Of a stretch of DNA of 35,832 bases, positions 15,796 through 24,824 are shown piece after piece (positions within the stretch are counted from its first letter, which is position 1; each line of letters opens with the position of its first letter). This DNA is from [Mycobacterium] manitobense (GTDB lineage Bacteria; Actinomycetota; Actinomycetes; Mycobacteriales; Mycobacteriaceae). The translations under genes and the position numbers were made by a program. The notes below the pieces were generated by a model that saw only the letters and a list, made by a program, of their open reading frames with translations, did not search any database and was not told the origin of the DNA. Where the stretch lies: positions 1-35,832 of the forward strand of contig NZ_JACKSJ010000151.1 in NCBI RefSeq assembly GCF_025821665.1. Reading direction: 5' to 3'.

Positions 15796-16521
15796 ATGGC
15801 CACGACAACGATCCCGATGCTGCCCTGCGTCGCGCCGGACCAGACCGTCGAGTTCTTCAGCGCGCTCGGCTTCGAGACGATCTACAGCCAGACCCGTCCG
15901 TACCTGTCGCTGTGGTTCCGGCGCGCCGAACTGGAAATCCAGTACGTGGGGGCGCCGACGAACCTCGACCCCGCCGAAGAGTGTTCCGGTGGTTGCGTGG
16001 TGATGGTCGACGACCAGGAGGCCCTGGCCGCACTGCACGACGACTTCACCGTCGCGCTGCGCCGCCAGTACGGCAAGGTGCTCGCAACGGGCAGGCCCCG
16101 GATGACCTACTTCCGGCCGGGTCAGACCCGGTTCTCCGCGGTCGACCCATCCGGCAACAATCTCGTCTTCATCAGCCGCGACGAGCCCATCGAACTCGAG
16201 TACGGCGGCTCGGCGGCGCTGACCGGTCTGGCCAAGGTCATCGACAACGCGCGGATCTTCCGCGACTTCAAGACCGATCCCCCAGCGGCCGCCCGCGCGC
16301 TCGACTCCGGGCTGCGCCGCCACCGTGCCGACGCGCCGTTGCGTGACGTCGCCCGCGCGTTGGCCGCCCGCGCGGAAATCGCCGTCGCGCTGGGGGACCG
16401 GGCGCGCGTCGAGGAGATCGACGCCGAACTGAACGCCTTGCCACTGAGCCAGGCCGACCGGGCCGCACTCGCCGACGACCTGGCGGCGGCCGCCCGGCTG
16501 GAACGCTGGCTGTCGGACTGA
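15796..16521 (+). CDS. VOC (glyoxalase/bleomycin-resistance-like) protein with C-terminal helical domain
   Basis: The first 130 or so residues of this 241-aa product follow the vicinal-oxygen-chelate fold: IPMLPCVAPDQTVEFFSALGFET, a PYLSLWFRRAELEIQYV strand pair, and the second betaalphabeta unit ending in TRFSAVDPSGNNLVFISRDEP. Such proteins often bind and sequester small molecules rather than catalyse. The C-terminal 90 residues (from about GLAKVIDNARIF) are Ala/Arg/Leu-rich and helical, which is not part of the VOC fold. The stop overlaps the start of the PadR-family gene (TGATG), so the two are co-translated and the regulator probably controls this gene. The natural ligand is unknown. Confidence 0.82.
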   Translation: MATTTIPMLPCVAPDQTVEFFSALGFETIYSQTRPYLSLWFRRAELEIQYVGAPTNLDPAEECSGGCVVMVDDQEALAALHDDFTVALRRQYGKVLATGRPRMTYFRPGQTRFSAVDPSGNNLVFISRDEPIELEYGGSAALTGLAKVIDNARIFRDFKTDPPAAARALDSGLRRHRADAPLRDVARALAARAEIAVALGDRARVEEIDAELNALPLSQADRAALADDLAAAARLERWLSD

Positions 16522-17126
16522 TGTCGACCGTCCGCCTGCTCGTCCTGGGCGTCGTGCGGATGCACGGCGCCGCGCACGGCTATGCCGTCCACCGCGAGCT
16601 GACGTCGTGGCGGGTGGACACCTGGACCAAGGTGAAGCCGCCGTCGATCTACCACACGGTCAAACAACTGGCCCGTGAGGGCTTTCTGCAGGACATCGGC
16701 CGCACCGAGAACTCACGCGGGCCGGCTCGGGTCGAGTACCTGGTCACGGCGACGGGGGAGCGGGAGTTCTTCCGGCTCCTCGAGGCGGCCCTGCTCAACC
16801 CGGACATCGAGGAGTTCGGCGCCGGAATCGCCCTCATGCGCTTTCTGCCCAGGCGCCGGGTCCTCGAATTGCTCGAGGCGCAACTGGGCGTCACGCGGAC
16901 CATCGGCGATGAGCTGCAGGACTTGAAGGCGCAGTGGCCCGACCCGGCCGAGCCGCCGCACGCACAGCACCTGCTCGACCTGTGGCGAGGAACGTTCGCT
17001 GCCACCTCGGACTGGACGGCGCAGATGCTCGCCCGGGTCGCCGGTGGTGAATTCACCTTCGCCGACGACGCCGGGCCGCGCGGCGATCAGAGCGCGGGAT
17101 CTGCCCGCAGACCGGGCATCACGTAG
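16521..17126 (+). CDS. PadR-family transcriptional regulator
   Basis: The 201-aa product starts with the PadR winged-helix pattern: LLVLGVVRMHGAAHGYAVHREL, KPPSIYHTVKQLAREGFL, then the wing ARVEYLVTATGEREF (residues 5-85). A C-terminal helical dimerisation part follows (VLELLEAQLGVTRTIGDEL). PadR proteins repress nearby resistance or metabolism genes and respond to small ligands. It is translationally coupled to the VOC protein upstream, which is its likely target. Its last 40 bases overlap the end of the convergent TetR gene. The final 15 residues look like non-conserved read-through. Confidence 0.85.
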   Translation: MSTVRLLVLGVVRMHGAAHGYAVHRELTSWRVDTWTKVKPPSIYHTVKQLAREGFLQDIGRTENSRGPARVEYLVTATGEREFFRLLEAALLNPDIEEFGAGIALMRFLPRRRVLELLEAQLGVTRTIGDELQDLKAQWPDPAEPPHAQHLLDLWRGTFAATSDWTAQMLARVAGGEFTFADDAGPRGDQSAGSARRPGIT

Positions 17127-17692
17127 CGCCGGACGTGGGTGAGCATCGCTACCGGGTCGCCGGCGTCGAGCGTGTTTCCCGGCACCGTCGCGAGTGAGAG
17201 GATTACCCGCGCAACCCATTCCGAAGCCTCGGCGATGTCCGTACCGGCGTGGATCTCGCCTGCGTCGCGGGCGGCGACCAGGTAGCGGGACCAGAAGTCG
17301 GCGAGGTCGGGCACCAGGCCCGCCACACCCGCGCCCGCGCACGCCGCGAACTCCTCGGGTTCGTCGATCCGCAGCTTCATCAGCAGCGCGCCGGGGTCGT
17401 CGTAGGCGGTGCGGCCGTGCCTGATACCCGCGACGAGCTGGCGGTCCAGGCCCGTCACCGACTCCAGCATCGCGTGGGCCTGCGACCAGTACGCGTCGTT
17501 GAGGCGCACGATCGCGGCGCCCAGCAGCGACACCTTGTCGGGGAAGTGCCGGTACAGCCACCCGCGCGACACCCCGGCCTGTTCGGCCACCTCCGACACC
17601 GTCGTCGCGCGAATGCCGTTGACGCGCAGACACTCCTCGGCGGCGTCGATCAACCGATCGCGCACCGTCGGGGTGGGCGTGCTCGCCGTCAC
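17087..17692 (-). CDS. TetR-family transcriptional regulator
   Basis: The 201-aa product has the TetR N-terminal helix-turn-helix (residues about 10-55: RDRLIDAAEECLRVNG, TVSEVAEQAGVSRGWLYRHF, PDKVSLLGAAI) and a variable helical ligand/dimer domain behind it. I chose the GTG at 17692 because GGAAGGGA lies about eight bases upstream and the open frame beyond it lacks family-like sequence. It is divergent from the FadD1-like ligase at 17846, its likely target, and its 3' end overlaps the PadR gene by 40 bases. The ligand is probably an acyl-CoA or fatty acid by analogy with other TetR/fadD pairs; this is inference. Confidence 0.88.
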   Translation of the reverse strand: MTASTPTPTVRDRLIDAAEECLRVNGIRATTVSEVAEQAGVSRGWLYRHFPDKVSLLGAAIVRLNDAYWSQAHAMLESVTGLDRQLVAGIRHGRTAYDDPGALLMKLRIDEPEEFAACAGAGVAGLVPDLADFWSRYLVAARDAGEIHAGTDIAEASEWVARVILSLATVPGNTLDAGDPVAMLTHVRRYVMPGLRADPAL

Positions 17693-17783
17693 CTGCGTGT
17701 CCCTTCCGCAATCCGCCGCGGGGTCGCCCGCGTCGGATGCATTCTGCCAAGTGACGTGCCGTGTGCAATTCGCGGCACCGCAA

Positions 17784-17805
17784 TGGTAGACAACCATGGT
17801 AGACA
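17784..17805. promoter_or_regulatory. Direct repeats in the tetR-fadD intergenic region (candidate operator)
   Basis: Two identical nonamers TGGTAGACA (17784-17792 and 17797-17805) are separated by four bases (ACCA). The centre also forms the palindrome ACCATGGT. The site lies between the divergent TetR and ligase genes, where a TetR operator is expected. Binding is inferred, not shown. Confidence 0.5.
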
Positions 17806-17845
17806 CTTCTGCAAATCTGTTCACTACTCGACGAGGCGGCCGGGC

Positions 17846-19444
17846 ATGACGGAAACCCTGCAGCAGCTGCTGCGTGAACGTGCCGACCGGGAGACGGTCG
17901 CGGTGCGGCACGGGGAGCGCAGCTGGACCTGGCGCGATCACATCGCCGACGCGAGCGCCCAGGCGTCGGCGCTGATCGCCGCAGCAGACCCGCAGCGGCC
18001 GCTTCACGTCGGAGTCCTGCTCGGCAACACCCCCGAGATGCTGACCGCGCTGGCCGCCGCCGCCCTGGGCGGCTACGTCCTGTGCGGTGTCAACACCACC
18101 CGCCGAGGCGACGCACTGGCGCGCGACATCGCCCGGGTGGACTGCCAGATACTGCTCGTCAACGCCGAACACCGTCACCTGGTCGAAGGCCTCACGCTGC
18201 CCGGTGTCACGGTTTTCGACACGTCGAGCGCCGAGTGGACGCAACGCCTTGCCGCCGCGCCCGCACTGACACCGCACCGGGAGGTCGCGCCAGACGACAC
18301 CTTCATGATGATCTTCACCTCCGGCACCAGCGGAGAACCCAAGGCCGTCGAGGTTCCGCACTCGATGGTGCTGTTCGCAGGCAGCGCGCTGGTGCAGCGC
18401 TACGAACTCGGTCCGGACGACGTCTGCTACCTCGCGATGCCGCTGTTCCACTCCAACGCGGTGTACGCCGGCTGGAGCGTCGCAGTCGGCGCCGGGGCCG
18501 CGATGGCGCCGGCGTCCTTCTCGGCATCCCGCTTCCTCACCGACATCCGCCGCTACGGCGTCACTTACATGAATTACGTCGGCAAGCCGCTGGCGTACAT
18601 CCTGGCCACCCCCGAGCAGCCGGACGACCACGACAACCCGCTTCGTATCGCCTTCGGCAACGAGGCCGCCGATCGCGACATCGAGGCCTTCGGCCGGCGC
18701 TTTGGCTGCACGGTGTGGGACGGGTTCGGCTCCACCGAGACCGCGGTGATCATCACCCGGCCCGACGACTGCCCAGCGGGGTCCATCGGCCGCGGCTTCC
18801 CCGGCGTGGCGATCCACAACGCAGAGACCCTGCAGGAGTGCGCGGTGGCCGAGTTCGACGCCACCGGTGCGCTGATCAACGCCGAAGAGGCGGTGGGGGA
18901 GCTGGTCAACACCGCGGGCAGCGGGCTGTTCCGCGGCTACTACAACGATCCCGGCGCGACGGCGGACCGGATGCGGCACGGGATGTATTGGTCCGGGGAC
19001 CTGGCCTACCGGGACGCCGAGGGATGGATCTACCTTGCGGGCCGTACGGCCGACTGGATGCGCGTCGACGGCGAGAACTTGACGACCGCGCCGATCGAGC
19101 GAATCCTGTTACGGCTGAGCGTGATCAACAGGGTCGCGGTGTATCCGGTGCCGGACGACCTCGTCGGCGACCAGGTGATGGCCGCAGTGGTGCTGCAGGA
19201 CGACGCGACGCTGACGCCGGCGGAGTTCGAGGCGTTCCTCGCCGCCCAGCTCGACCTGTCGCCGAAAGCGTGGCCCCGTTATCTGTGGATCGCCGACGAC
19301 CTGCCGAGCACGGCCACGAACAAGATCCTCAAGCGCGAACTGGTGGCCCGCGGGACGGATCCGGAGGGCAGGCTGCTGTGGAAGCGCTCAGGGACCCGTT
19401 ACGCCCCGCACGGCCAGCCGGCGGTCAGCGGTACGGATCGGTGA
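17846..19444 (+). CDS. fadD1: Fatty acid--CoA ligase, FadD1-like
   Basis: This is an acyl-activating enzyme that makes an acyl-AMP and then an acyl-CoA. The 532-aa product has the AMP-binding loop FTSGTSGEPK (157-166), the GFGSTETAVIIT motif, YWSGDLAYRD, the hinge GRTADWMRVDGENL and, near the C-terminus, the catalytic Lys region TNKILKRELV. Length and N-terminus fit mycobacterial FadD1 as I recall it; FadD17 is a close alternative, so the symbol is a best guess. The ATG at 17846 has GAGG nine bases upstream; longer open frame in front is a shadow of tetR. It is divergent from the TetR gene and overlaps the end of the convergent MarR gene by 20 bases. Confidence 0.85.
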   Translation: MTETLQQLLRERADRETVAVRHGERSWTWRDHIADASAQASALIAAADPQRPLHVGVLLGNTPEMLTALAAAALGGYVLCGVNTTRRGDALARDIARVDCQILLVNAEHRHLVEGLTLPGVTVFDTSSAEWTQRLAAAPALTPHREVAPDDTFMMIFTSGTSGEPKAVEVPHSMVLFAGSALVQRYELGPDDVCYLAMPLFHSNAVYAGWSVAVGAGAAMAPASFSASRFLTDIRRYGVTYMNYVGKPLAYILATPEQPDDHDNPLRIAFGNEAADRDIEAFGRRFGCTVWDGFGSTETAVIITRPDDCPAGSIGRGFPGVAIHNAETLQECAVAEFDATGALINAEEAVGELVNTAGSGLFRGYYNDPGATADRMRHGMYWSGDLAYRDAEGWIYLAGRTADWMRVDGENLTTAPIERILLRLSVINRVAVYPVPDDLVGDQVMAAVVLQDDATLTPAEFEAFLAAQLDLSPKAWPRYLWIADDLPSTATNKILKRELVARGTDPEGRLLWKRSGTRYAPHGQPAVSGTDR

Positions 19445-19859
19445 TCTCGCGCAGCGACATCAGCATCCCACGCAGCTGTTCGTAGGCTTCCGGGCCGACG
19501 TGGGTGCGCCATTCGGCCTCCACCTTGGCGACCTCGCCGGCTGCCGCCGCACACAGTGCTCTGCCTCTGGCGCTGAGTGTCACCAGGCGTGCCCTCGCGT
19601 CAGCCGGGTCGGGTCTGCGCACGACGTAACCGCTCCGCTCGAGTTCGTCGATCAACGCTCCCGCGGTCTGCTTGGTCACCTGTGCCTGCTCGGCGAGTTC
19701 GGTGACGCGGATGCCGTTCGGGCTCAACCTCTGCACGATCCGACACTGCGCCACCGTCAGATCGTCGAAGCCCGCGGCCCGTAACGCCTGAAAGATCTGT
19801 GTCTCGGCGGCGCGATGCGCGATGAACAACAGGGTCGCGGTGTTGGGCGCCTCGGTCAC
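19425..19859 (-). CDS. MarR-family transcriptional regulator
   Basis: The 144-aa product is a typical MarR winged-helix repressor: N-terminal dimer helix, VAQCRIVQRLSPNGIRVTELAEQ, recognition helix VTKQTAGALIDELERSGYV, wing RRPDPADARARLVTLS, and C-terminal helix. The start is a GTG just after the divergent intergenic region, with only weak ribosome pairing. Two palindromes between this gene and the DinB-like gene at 19927 are its probable operators. The 3' end overlaps the fadD stop region by 20 bases. Confidence 0.88.
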   Translation of the reverse strand: MTEAPNTATLLFIAHRAAETQIFQALRAAGFDDLTVAQCRIVQRLSPNGIRVTELAEQAQVTKQTAGALIDELERSGYVVRRPDPADARARLVTLSARGRALCAAAAGEVAKVEAEWRTHVGPEAYEQLRGMLMSLREITDPYR

Positions 19860-19863
19860 CCCG

Positions 19864-19893
19864 TTGACTTTAGTACGGGATCCTGTCTATATT
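19864..19893 (+). promoter_or_regulatory. Promoter of the DinB-like gene
   Basis: TTGACT (19864-19869) and TATATT (19888-19893) are separated by 18 bases. This is one of the best consensus-like promoters in the window. It gives a start near 19900 and a short leader ending in a strong AAAAGGAGG ribosome site. Confidence 0.7.
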
Positions 19894-19910
19894 TCGTCAG
19901 GAATCCTGAC
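19873..19910. promoter_or_regulatory. Two MarR-type palindromic operators
   Basis: The distal box GTCAGGA-A-TCCTGAC (19896-19910) is a perfect 7+1+7 palindrome over the predicted transcription start. The proximal box GTACGGG-A-TCCTGTC (19873-19887) is an imperfect copy lying between the -35 and -10 boxes. Centres are 23 bases apart, about two helical turns. The placement would block the plus-strand promoter and probably the marR promoter too. Confidence 0.68.
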
Positions 19911-19926
19911 TAAAAGGAGGCTCGCC

Positions 19927-20550
19927 GTGGACACCGACACGATCTGGCACCACATCGACACCGAGCGGGCCTCCCTGGCCGACTTTCTCGAGACGCTCGA
20001 CGCAGACCAGTGGGCGACACCGTCGCTGTGCGCCGGGTGGACCGTCCGCGACGTCGCCGTCCACATCACCCAGTCCGGCGCCCCATGGCGCCGCCTGGTG
20101 CGCGAGGTGCTGCGATCAGGTTTCCGCTTCAACGCGATGGTGCACCGGGTCGCGCGCGAAGATCCCAGCACGCCCGAGGAGATCGTCGCGACGCTGCGCG
20201 CCATGGCGGGCAGCCGGCGGCGCCCACCGGGCACCGCCGTGGCGGACCCGCTGATGGATGCGCTGGTGCACGGTCAGGACATCGCCGTACCGCTGGGCGT
20301 CGACCGCCCGATGCCGCCCGCCGCCGCTGTCGTCGCGGCCCGGCGGGTGTGGGACATGGGCTTCCCCATGCACGCGAAGAAGCGATTCGCCGGGGTCGAG
20401 TTCACCGCCACCGACGCCGACTTCCACGTGGGCAGCGGCGAACAGGTGCAGGGACCGATCCGCGACATCCTGCTGGTGCTCTCGGGCCGGCGCGCGGGCC
20501 TGCCCGGCCTGTCGGGCCAAGGAATAGCGGCAGCCTCCGCCGGTGTTTAG
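19927..20550 (+). CDS. Maleylpyruvate isomerase/DinB-like mycothiol-dependent family protein
   Basis: The 207-aa product matches the actinobacterial mycothiol-dependent maleylpyruvate isomerase-like family (DinB-type four-helix bundle). Visible marks are SLCAGWTVRDVAVHITQS (residues about 35-52) with a metal-ligand His and DALVHGQDIAVPLG with a second His. These proteins bind a divalent metal and often use mycothiol in isomerisation, transfer or detoxification. The GTG start has AAAAGGAGG six bases upstream, so it should be strongly translated when derepressed. Divergent from marR and probably controlled by it. The substrate is unknown. Confidence 0.82.
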   Translation: MDTDTIWHHIDTERASLADFLETLDADQWATPSLCAGWTVRDVAVHITQSGAPWRRLVREVLRSGFRFNAMVHRVAREDPSTPEEIVATLRAMAGSRRRPPGTAVADPLMDALVHGQDIAVPLGVDRPMPPAAAVVAARRVWDMGFPMHAKKRFAGVEFTATDADFHVGSGEQVQGPIRDILLVLSGRRAGLPGLSGQGIAAASAGV

Positions 20551-20567
20551 GAGGTTGGCGGCTGACC

Positions 20568-20576
20568 TGGCATAAT
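20568..20576 (+). promoter_or_regulatory. Extended -10 promoter of rpmE
   Basis: TGG followed directly by CATAAT forms a TGn-extended -10 element with five of six consensus bases. No good -35 is present, as allowed for extended -10 promoters. The start would lie near 20583, leaving a leader of about 84 nt before rpmE. Confidence 0.5.
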
Positions 20577-20666
20577 CGACCGCTAGTCACCCTCGGTTCC
20601 GGTTCACGCCTGATCTACCAGGTCAATGGCAGGCGACCCGGCGGCCAACGAATGAAGAGGACACCA

Positions 20667-20906
20667 ATGAAGACGGGAATCCACCCCGAATACGTCGAGA
20701 CCACCGTCCAGTGCGGCTGTGGCAACTCGTTCCAGACTCGCAGCACCAAGGGCAGCGGCCAGATCGTGGTCGAGGTCTGCTCTCAGTGCCATCCCTTCTA
20801 CACCGGCAAGCAGAAGATCCTCGACAGCGGCGGCCGCGTCGCCCGCTTCGAGAGGCGCTACGGCAAGCGCGCCGGTGCCGCGGACAAGAAGGCCGCCGAC
20901 AAGTAG
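20667..20906 (+). CDS. rpmE: 50S ribosomal protein L31 (zinc-binding C+ form)
   Basis: L31 sits at the subunit interface of the ribosome. The 79-aa product starts MKTGIHPEYVETTVQCGCGN. It carries the zinc-ligand pairs CGC and CSQC (VVEVCSQCHPFYTGKQK), so it is the C+ paralogue. Mycobacteria switch to a C- paralogue under zinc starvation. The C-terminus is basic (ARFERRYGKRAG). The ATG at 20667 is preceded by GAAGAGG; the long upstream open frame belongs to a shadow. It stands between the DinB-like gene and prfA, and a nested hairpin follows its stop. Confidence 0.96.
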   Translation: MKTGIHPEYVETTVQCGCGNSFQTRSTKGSGQIVVEVCSQCHPFYTGKQKILDSGGRVARFERRYGKRAGAADKKAADK

Positions 20907-20914
20907 CTGCCCTT

Positions 20915-20956
20915 CCGACGCCCGTTCTGTCGCTGTCAGCGCAGGCCGGGCGTCGG
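20915..20956 (+). terminator. Nested hairpin between rpmE and prfA
   Basis: CCGACGCCCG (20915-20924) pairs perfectly with CGGGCGTCGG (20947-20956). Inside the loop CGCTG-T-CAGCG (20931-20941) forms a second stem, extended by CTG/CAG. TTGCGTT follows, without a true T-run. It starts nine bases behind the rpmE stop and probably ends or attenuates the abundant rpmE mRNA before prfA. Confidence 0.65.
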
Positions 20957-20993
20957 TTGCGTTACGGGGACGTGAGAGAGGAGATCGGCACAC

Positions 20994-22060
<1,067 letters not shown>

Positions 22061-22064
<4 letters not shown>

Positions 22065-22906
22065 CGCGGATGCGTGAGGCGATCGACGAGGCCGCGGCGA
22101 CGCTCGCCGCGGCCGGCATCGGTTCCCCGCGCGTCGACGCAGTGGATCTGGCCGCCGAAGCGGCCGCGACCGACCGCGGCCGGGTGGCCCTGATCGACAC
22201 GGTCACCGACGACGTCCTGGAGCGCTACCGCGAACTGATCGCCGCCCGCAGCCGGCGGATACCCGTGCAGCACCTGGTCGGCACCGCGGCGTTCGGGCCG
22301 GTGCAGGTCCGCGTCGGCCCCGGCGTGTTCATCCCGCGACCCGAGACGGAGTCGCTGCTCGAATGGGCGCTGGCCCAACCGCTCGGTGAACACCCGCTGA
22401 TCGTGGATTTGTGCACCGGATCCGGTGCGCTGGCGCTGGCGCTGGCGCGAATCCGGCCGGACGCGCGGGTGGTCGCCGTCGACGACAGCGAGGCGGCCCT
22501 CGAATATGCCGCGCAGAACCTGGCCGGCACCGCCGTCGAATTGGCTCACGCCGACGTGACCGTCCCGGGTCTGCTGCCCGACCTCAGCGGCCGCGTCGAC
22601 CTGATCGTCGCCAATCCGCCCTACATCCCCGACGGAGCGGTGCTCGAACCCGAGGTGGCCGACCACGATCCCGCGCACGCGCTCTTCGGCGGGCCCGACG
22701 GCATGGCGGTGATCCGGCCGATCATCGACCTGGCGGCGCGCCTGCTGCGGCCCGGCGGGCGGTGCGGCATCGAACACGACGACACCACCTCGGCGCAGAC
22801 CGTCGCGGCGTTCACCGACCACGGCGGATTCACCGACGCGATGGCGCGCCGGGACCTGGCCGGACGGCCGCGCTTCGTCACCGCGACCCGGAGGCCGACG
22901 ACATGA
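22061..22906 (+). CDS. prmC: Release factor glutamine N5-methyltransferase
   Basis: PrmC (HemK) transfers a methyl group from S-adenosylmethionine to the Gln of the RF GGQ motif. The 281-aa product has the N-terminal helical substrate domain (residues 1-80), the SAM site VDLCTGSGALALALA, an acidic VVAVDDSEAALEYA loop, and the catalytic NPPY (185-188, IVANPPYIPDG). It overlaps prfA by four bases, coupling enzyme and substrate. It is somewhat shorter than the M. tuberculosis version as I recall it. Confidence 0.95.
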
Positions 22907-22919
22907 TCGGGTGCATGAC

Positions 22920-23576
22920 ATGACCGGCAACTTCGACTGCACCGACCCCGGCGAGCGGGACGCCGGGATCGCCGCCGCGGTCAACGCGCTCAAGGGCGGG
23001 GGACTGGTAGTGCTGCCCACCGACACCGTCTACGGCATCGGCGCGAACGCCTTCGACAGCTCTGCGGTGGCCGCACTGCTGGCCGCCAAGGGCCGTGGCC
23101 GCGACATGCCGGTGCCCGTGCTGGTCGGCTCGTGGCACACCATCGACGGGCTGGTGTACTCGGTGCCGCGCACCGCCCGCGAACTCATCCGGGCATTCTG
23201 GCCCGGCGCGCTGAGCCTGGTCGTGCGGCAGGCGCCGTCGCTGGCCTGGGACCTCGGCGACGCCGACGGCACCGTCATGCTGCGGATGCCGCTGCATCCG
23301 GTGGCCATCGACCTGCTGCGCGAAGTCGGCCCGATGGCGGTGTCCAGCGCCAACATCTCCGGCAGCCCCGCCGCCGTGACGGCCGCCGACGCCCGCGCCC
23401 AACTCGGTGACAAGGTGGAGGTGTACCTCGACGCCGGGCCGTCCGCCCAGCAGGCGGCGTCCACCATCGTCGACCTCACCGGCGCCCATCCGCGCATCCT
23501 GCGCGTCGGTCCGGTCAGCGCCGAGTCGGTCGCCGAGGTCCTCGGCGTGAACACGGAGAGCCTGCTCACCGAGTGA
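22920..23576 (+). CDS. sua5: L-threonylcarbamoyladenylate synthase (Sua5/YrdC)
   Basis: This enzyme makes threonylcarbamoyl-AMP from threonine, bicarbonate and ATP for the t6A modification of tRNAs that read ANN codons. The 218-aa product shows the YrdC domain: GGLVVLPTDTVYGIGANAF, the K-G-R catalytic pair region AAKGRGRDMPVPVLV, PGALSLVV, and SSANISGSP. I prefer ATG 22920, giving MTGNFDCTDPGER; a GTG at 22911 is in frame and adds three residues. It follows prmC with a 13-base gap, in the conserved prfA-prmC-sua5-wecA order. Confidence 0.94.
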   Translation: MTGNFDCTDPGERDAGIAAAVNALKGGGLVVLPTDTVYGIGANAFDSSAVAALLAAKGRGRDMPVPVLVGSWHTIDGLVYSVPRTARELIRAFWPGALSLVVRQAPSLAWDLGDADGTVMLRMPLHPVAIDLLREVGPMAVSSANISGSPAAVTAADARAQLGDKVEVYLDAGPSAQQAASTIVDLTGAHPRILRVGPVSAESVAEVLGVNTESLLTE

Positions 23577-23607
23577 GCCGGCCCGGTTGCAGTACGGTGG
23601 CGCGGTA

Positions 23608-24822
23608 ATGACAGCAGTGCTCGATCATGCGTCGCAGGAGCTGCTGGCGCTGTCCGACCGTGGTGCGGGCGTCCCGCTGCGCGAGCTCGCACTCGTCGGC
23701 CTGACCGCCGCGATCATCACCTACTTCGCCACCGGTTGGGTGCGCGTGCTGGCCACCCGCCTCGGCGCGGTGGCCGTGCCCCGCCAGCGCGACGTGCACG
23801 TGCAGCCGACGCCCCGGATGGGCGGGCTGGCGATGTACGTCGGCGTCGCCGCGGCCGTCCTCCTCGCCTCCCAGCTCCCGGCACTGACACGGGGCTTCGT
23901 CTACTCGACCGGCATGCCCGCGGTGGTGGTGGCGGGCGGGCTGATCATGGCCATCGGCCTGATCGACGACCGCTGGGGACTGGATGCGCTGACGAAGTTC
24001 GCGGGCCAGATCACCGCCGCCAGCGTGCTCGTCACGATGGGGGTGGCGTGGAGCGTGCTCTACATCCCGATCGGCGGCGTCGGCACCATCGTGCTCGACC
24101 AGGTCTCGTCGATCCTCCTCACGCTCGCGCTGACCGTGGCGATCGTCAACGCGATGAACTTCGTCGACGGTCTTGACGGTCTGGCCGCCGGCCTGGGTTT
24201 GATCACCGCGTCCGCCATCTGCATCTTCTCGGTCGGACTGCTCCGCGACCACGGCGGCGACGTGCTGTTCTATCCGCCGGCGGTCATCTCCGTGGTGCTG
24301 GCCGGCGCCTGTCTGGGATTCCTGCCGCACAACTTCCACCGGGCCAAGATCTTCATGGGCGACTCCGGATCGATGCTCATCGGCCTGATGCTCGCCGCGG
24401 CGTCGACCACCGCGGCGGGCCCGATCTCGCAGACCGCCTATGGCGCGCGGGACGTGTTCGCGCTGCTGTCGCCGTTCCTGTTGGTGGTGGCCGTCATGTT
24501 GGTGCCGGCCCTCGACATGCTGCTGGCGATCATCCGGCGCACCAGGGCCGGGCTCAGCCCCTTCAGTCCCGACAAGATGCATCTGCACCACCGGTTGCTG
24601 GAGATCGGCCATTCGCACCGCCGGGTGGTGCTGCTGATCTACCTATGGGTGGGCATCATCGCTCTCGGCGCGGCGAGCACGATCTTCTTCGACCCTCGAC
24701 ACACCGGCGCCGTGATGCTGGCGGCCATCGCGGTGGCGATCGTGGCCACTCTGATCCCTCTGCTGCGGCGCAGGCAGGACCCCGTGGAAGTGCCCGATCC
24801 GGTCATGTACGACAAAAAGTAG
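23608..24822 (+). CDS. wecA: Decaprenyl-phosphate GlcNAc-1-phosphate transferase
   Basis: WecA (Rfe) moves GlcNAc-1-phosphate from UDP-GlcNAc to decaprenyl phosphate. In mycobacteria this starts the linker between peptidoglycan and arabinogalactan. The 404-aa product is a polytopic membrane protein of the MraY/WecA family. It carries RQRDVHVQPTPRMGG, the DDRWGLDALTKF loop, NFVDGLDGLAAGL, KIFMGDSGSMLIGL and the cytoplasmic DKMHLHHRLLEIGHSHR (His-rich substrate loop). The start is the ATG at 23608; an upstream in-frame TTG adds seven unlikely residues. Inverted repeats follow its stop, before the ATP synthase operon. Confidence 0.95.
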   Translation: MTAVLDHASQELLALSDRGAGVPLRELALVGLTAAIITYFATGWVRVLATRLGAVAVPRQRDVHVQPTPRMGGLAMYVGVAAAVLLASQLPALTRGFVYSTGMPAVVVAGGLIMAIGLIDDRWGLDALTKFAGQITAASVLVTMGVAWSVLYIPIGGVGTIVLDQVSSILLTLALTVAIVNAMNFVDGLDGLAAGLGLITASAICIFSVGLLRDHGGDVLFYPPAVISVVLAGACLGFLPHNFHRAKIFMGDSGSMLIGLMLAAASTTAAGPISQTAYGARDVFALLSPFLLVVAVMLVPALDMLLAIIRRTRAGLSPFSPDKMHLHHRLLEIGHSHRRVVLLIYLWVGIIALGAASTIFFDPRHTGAVMLAAIAVAIVATLIPLLRRRQDPVEVPDPVMYDKK

Positions 24823-24824
24823 TA

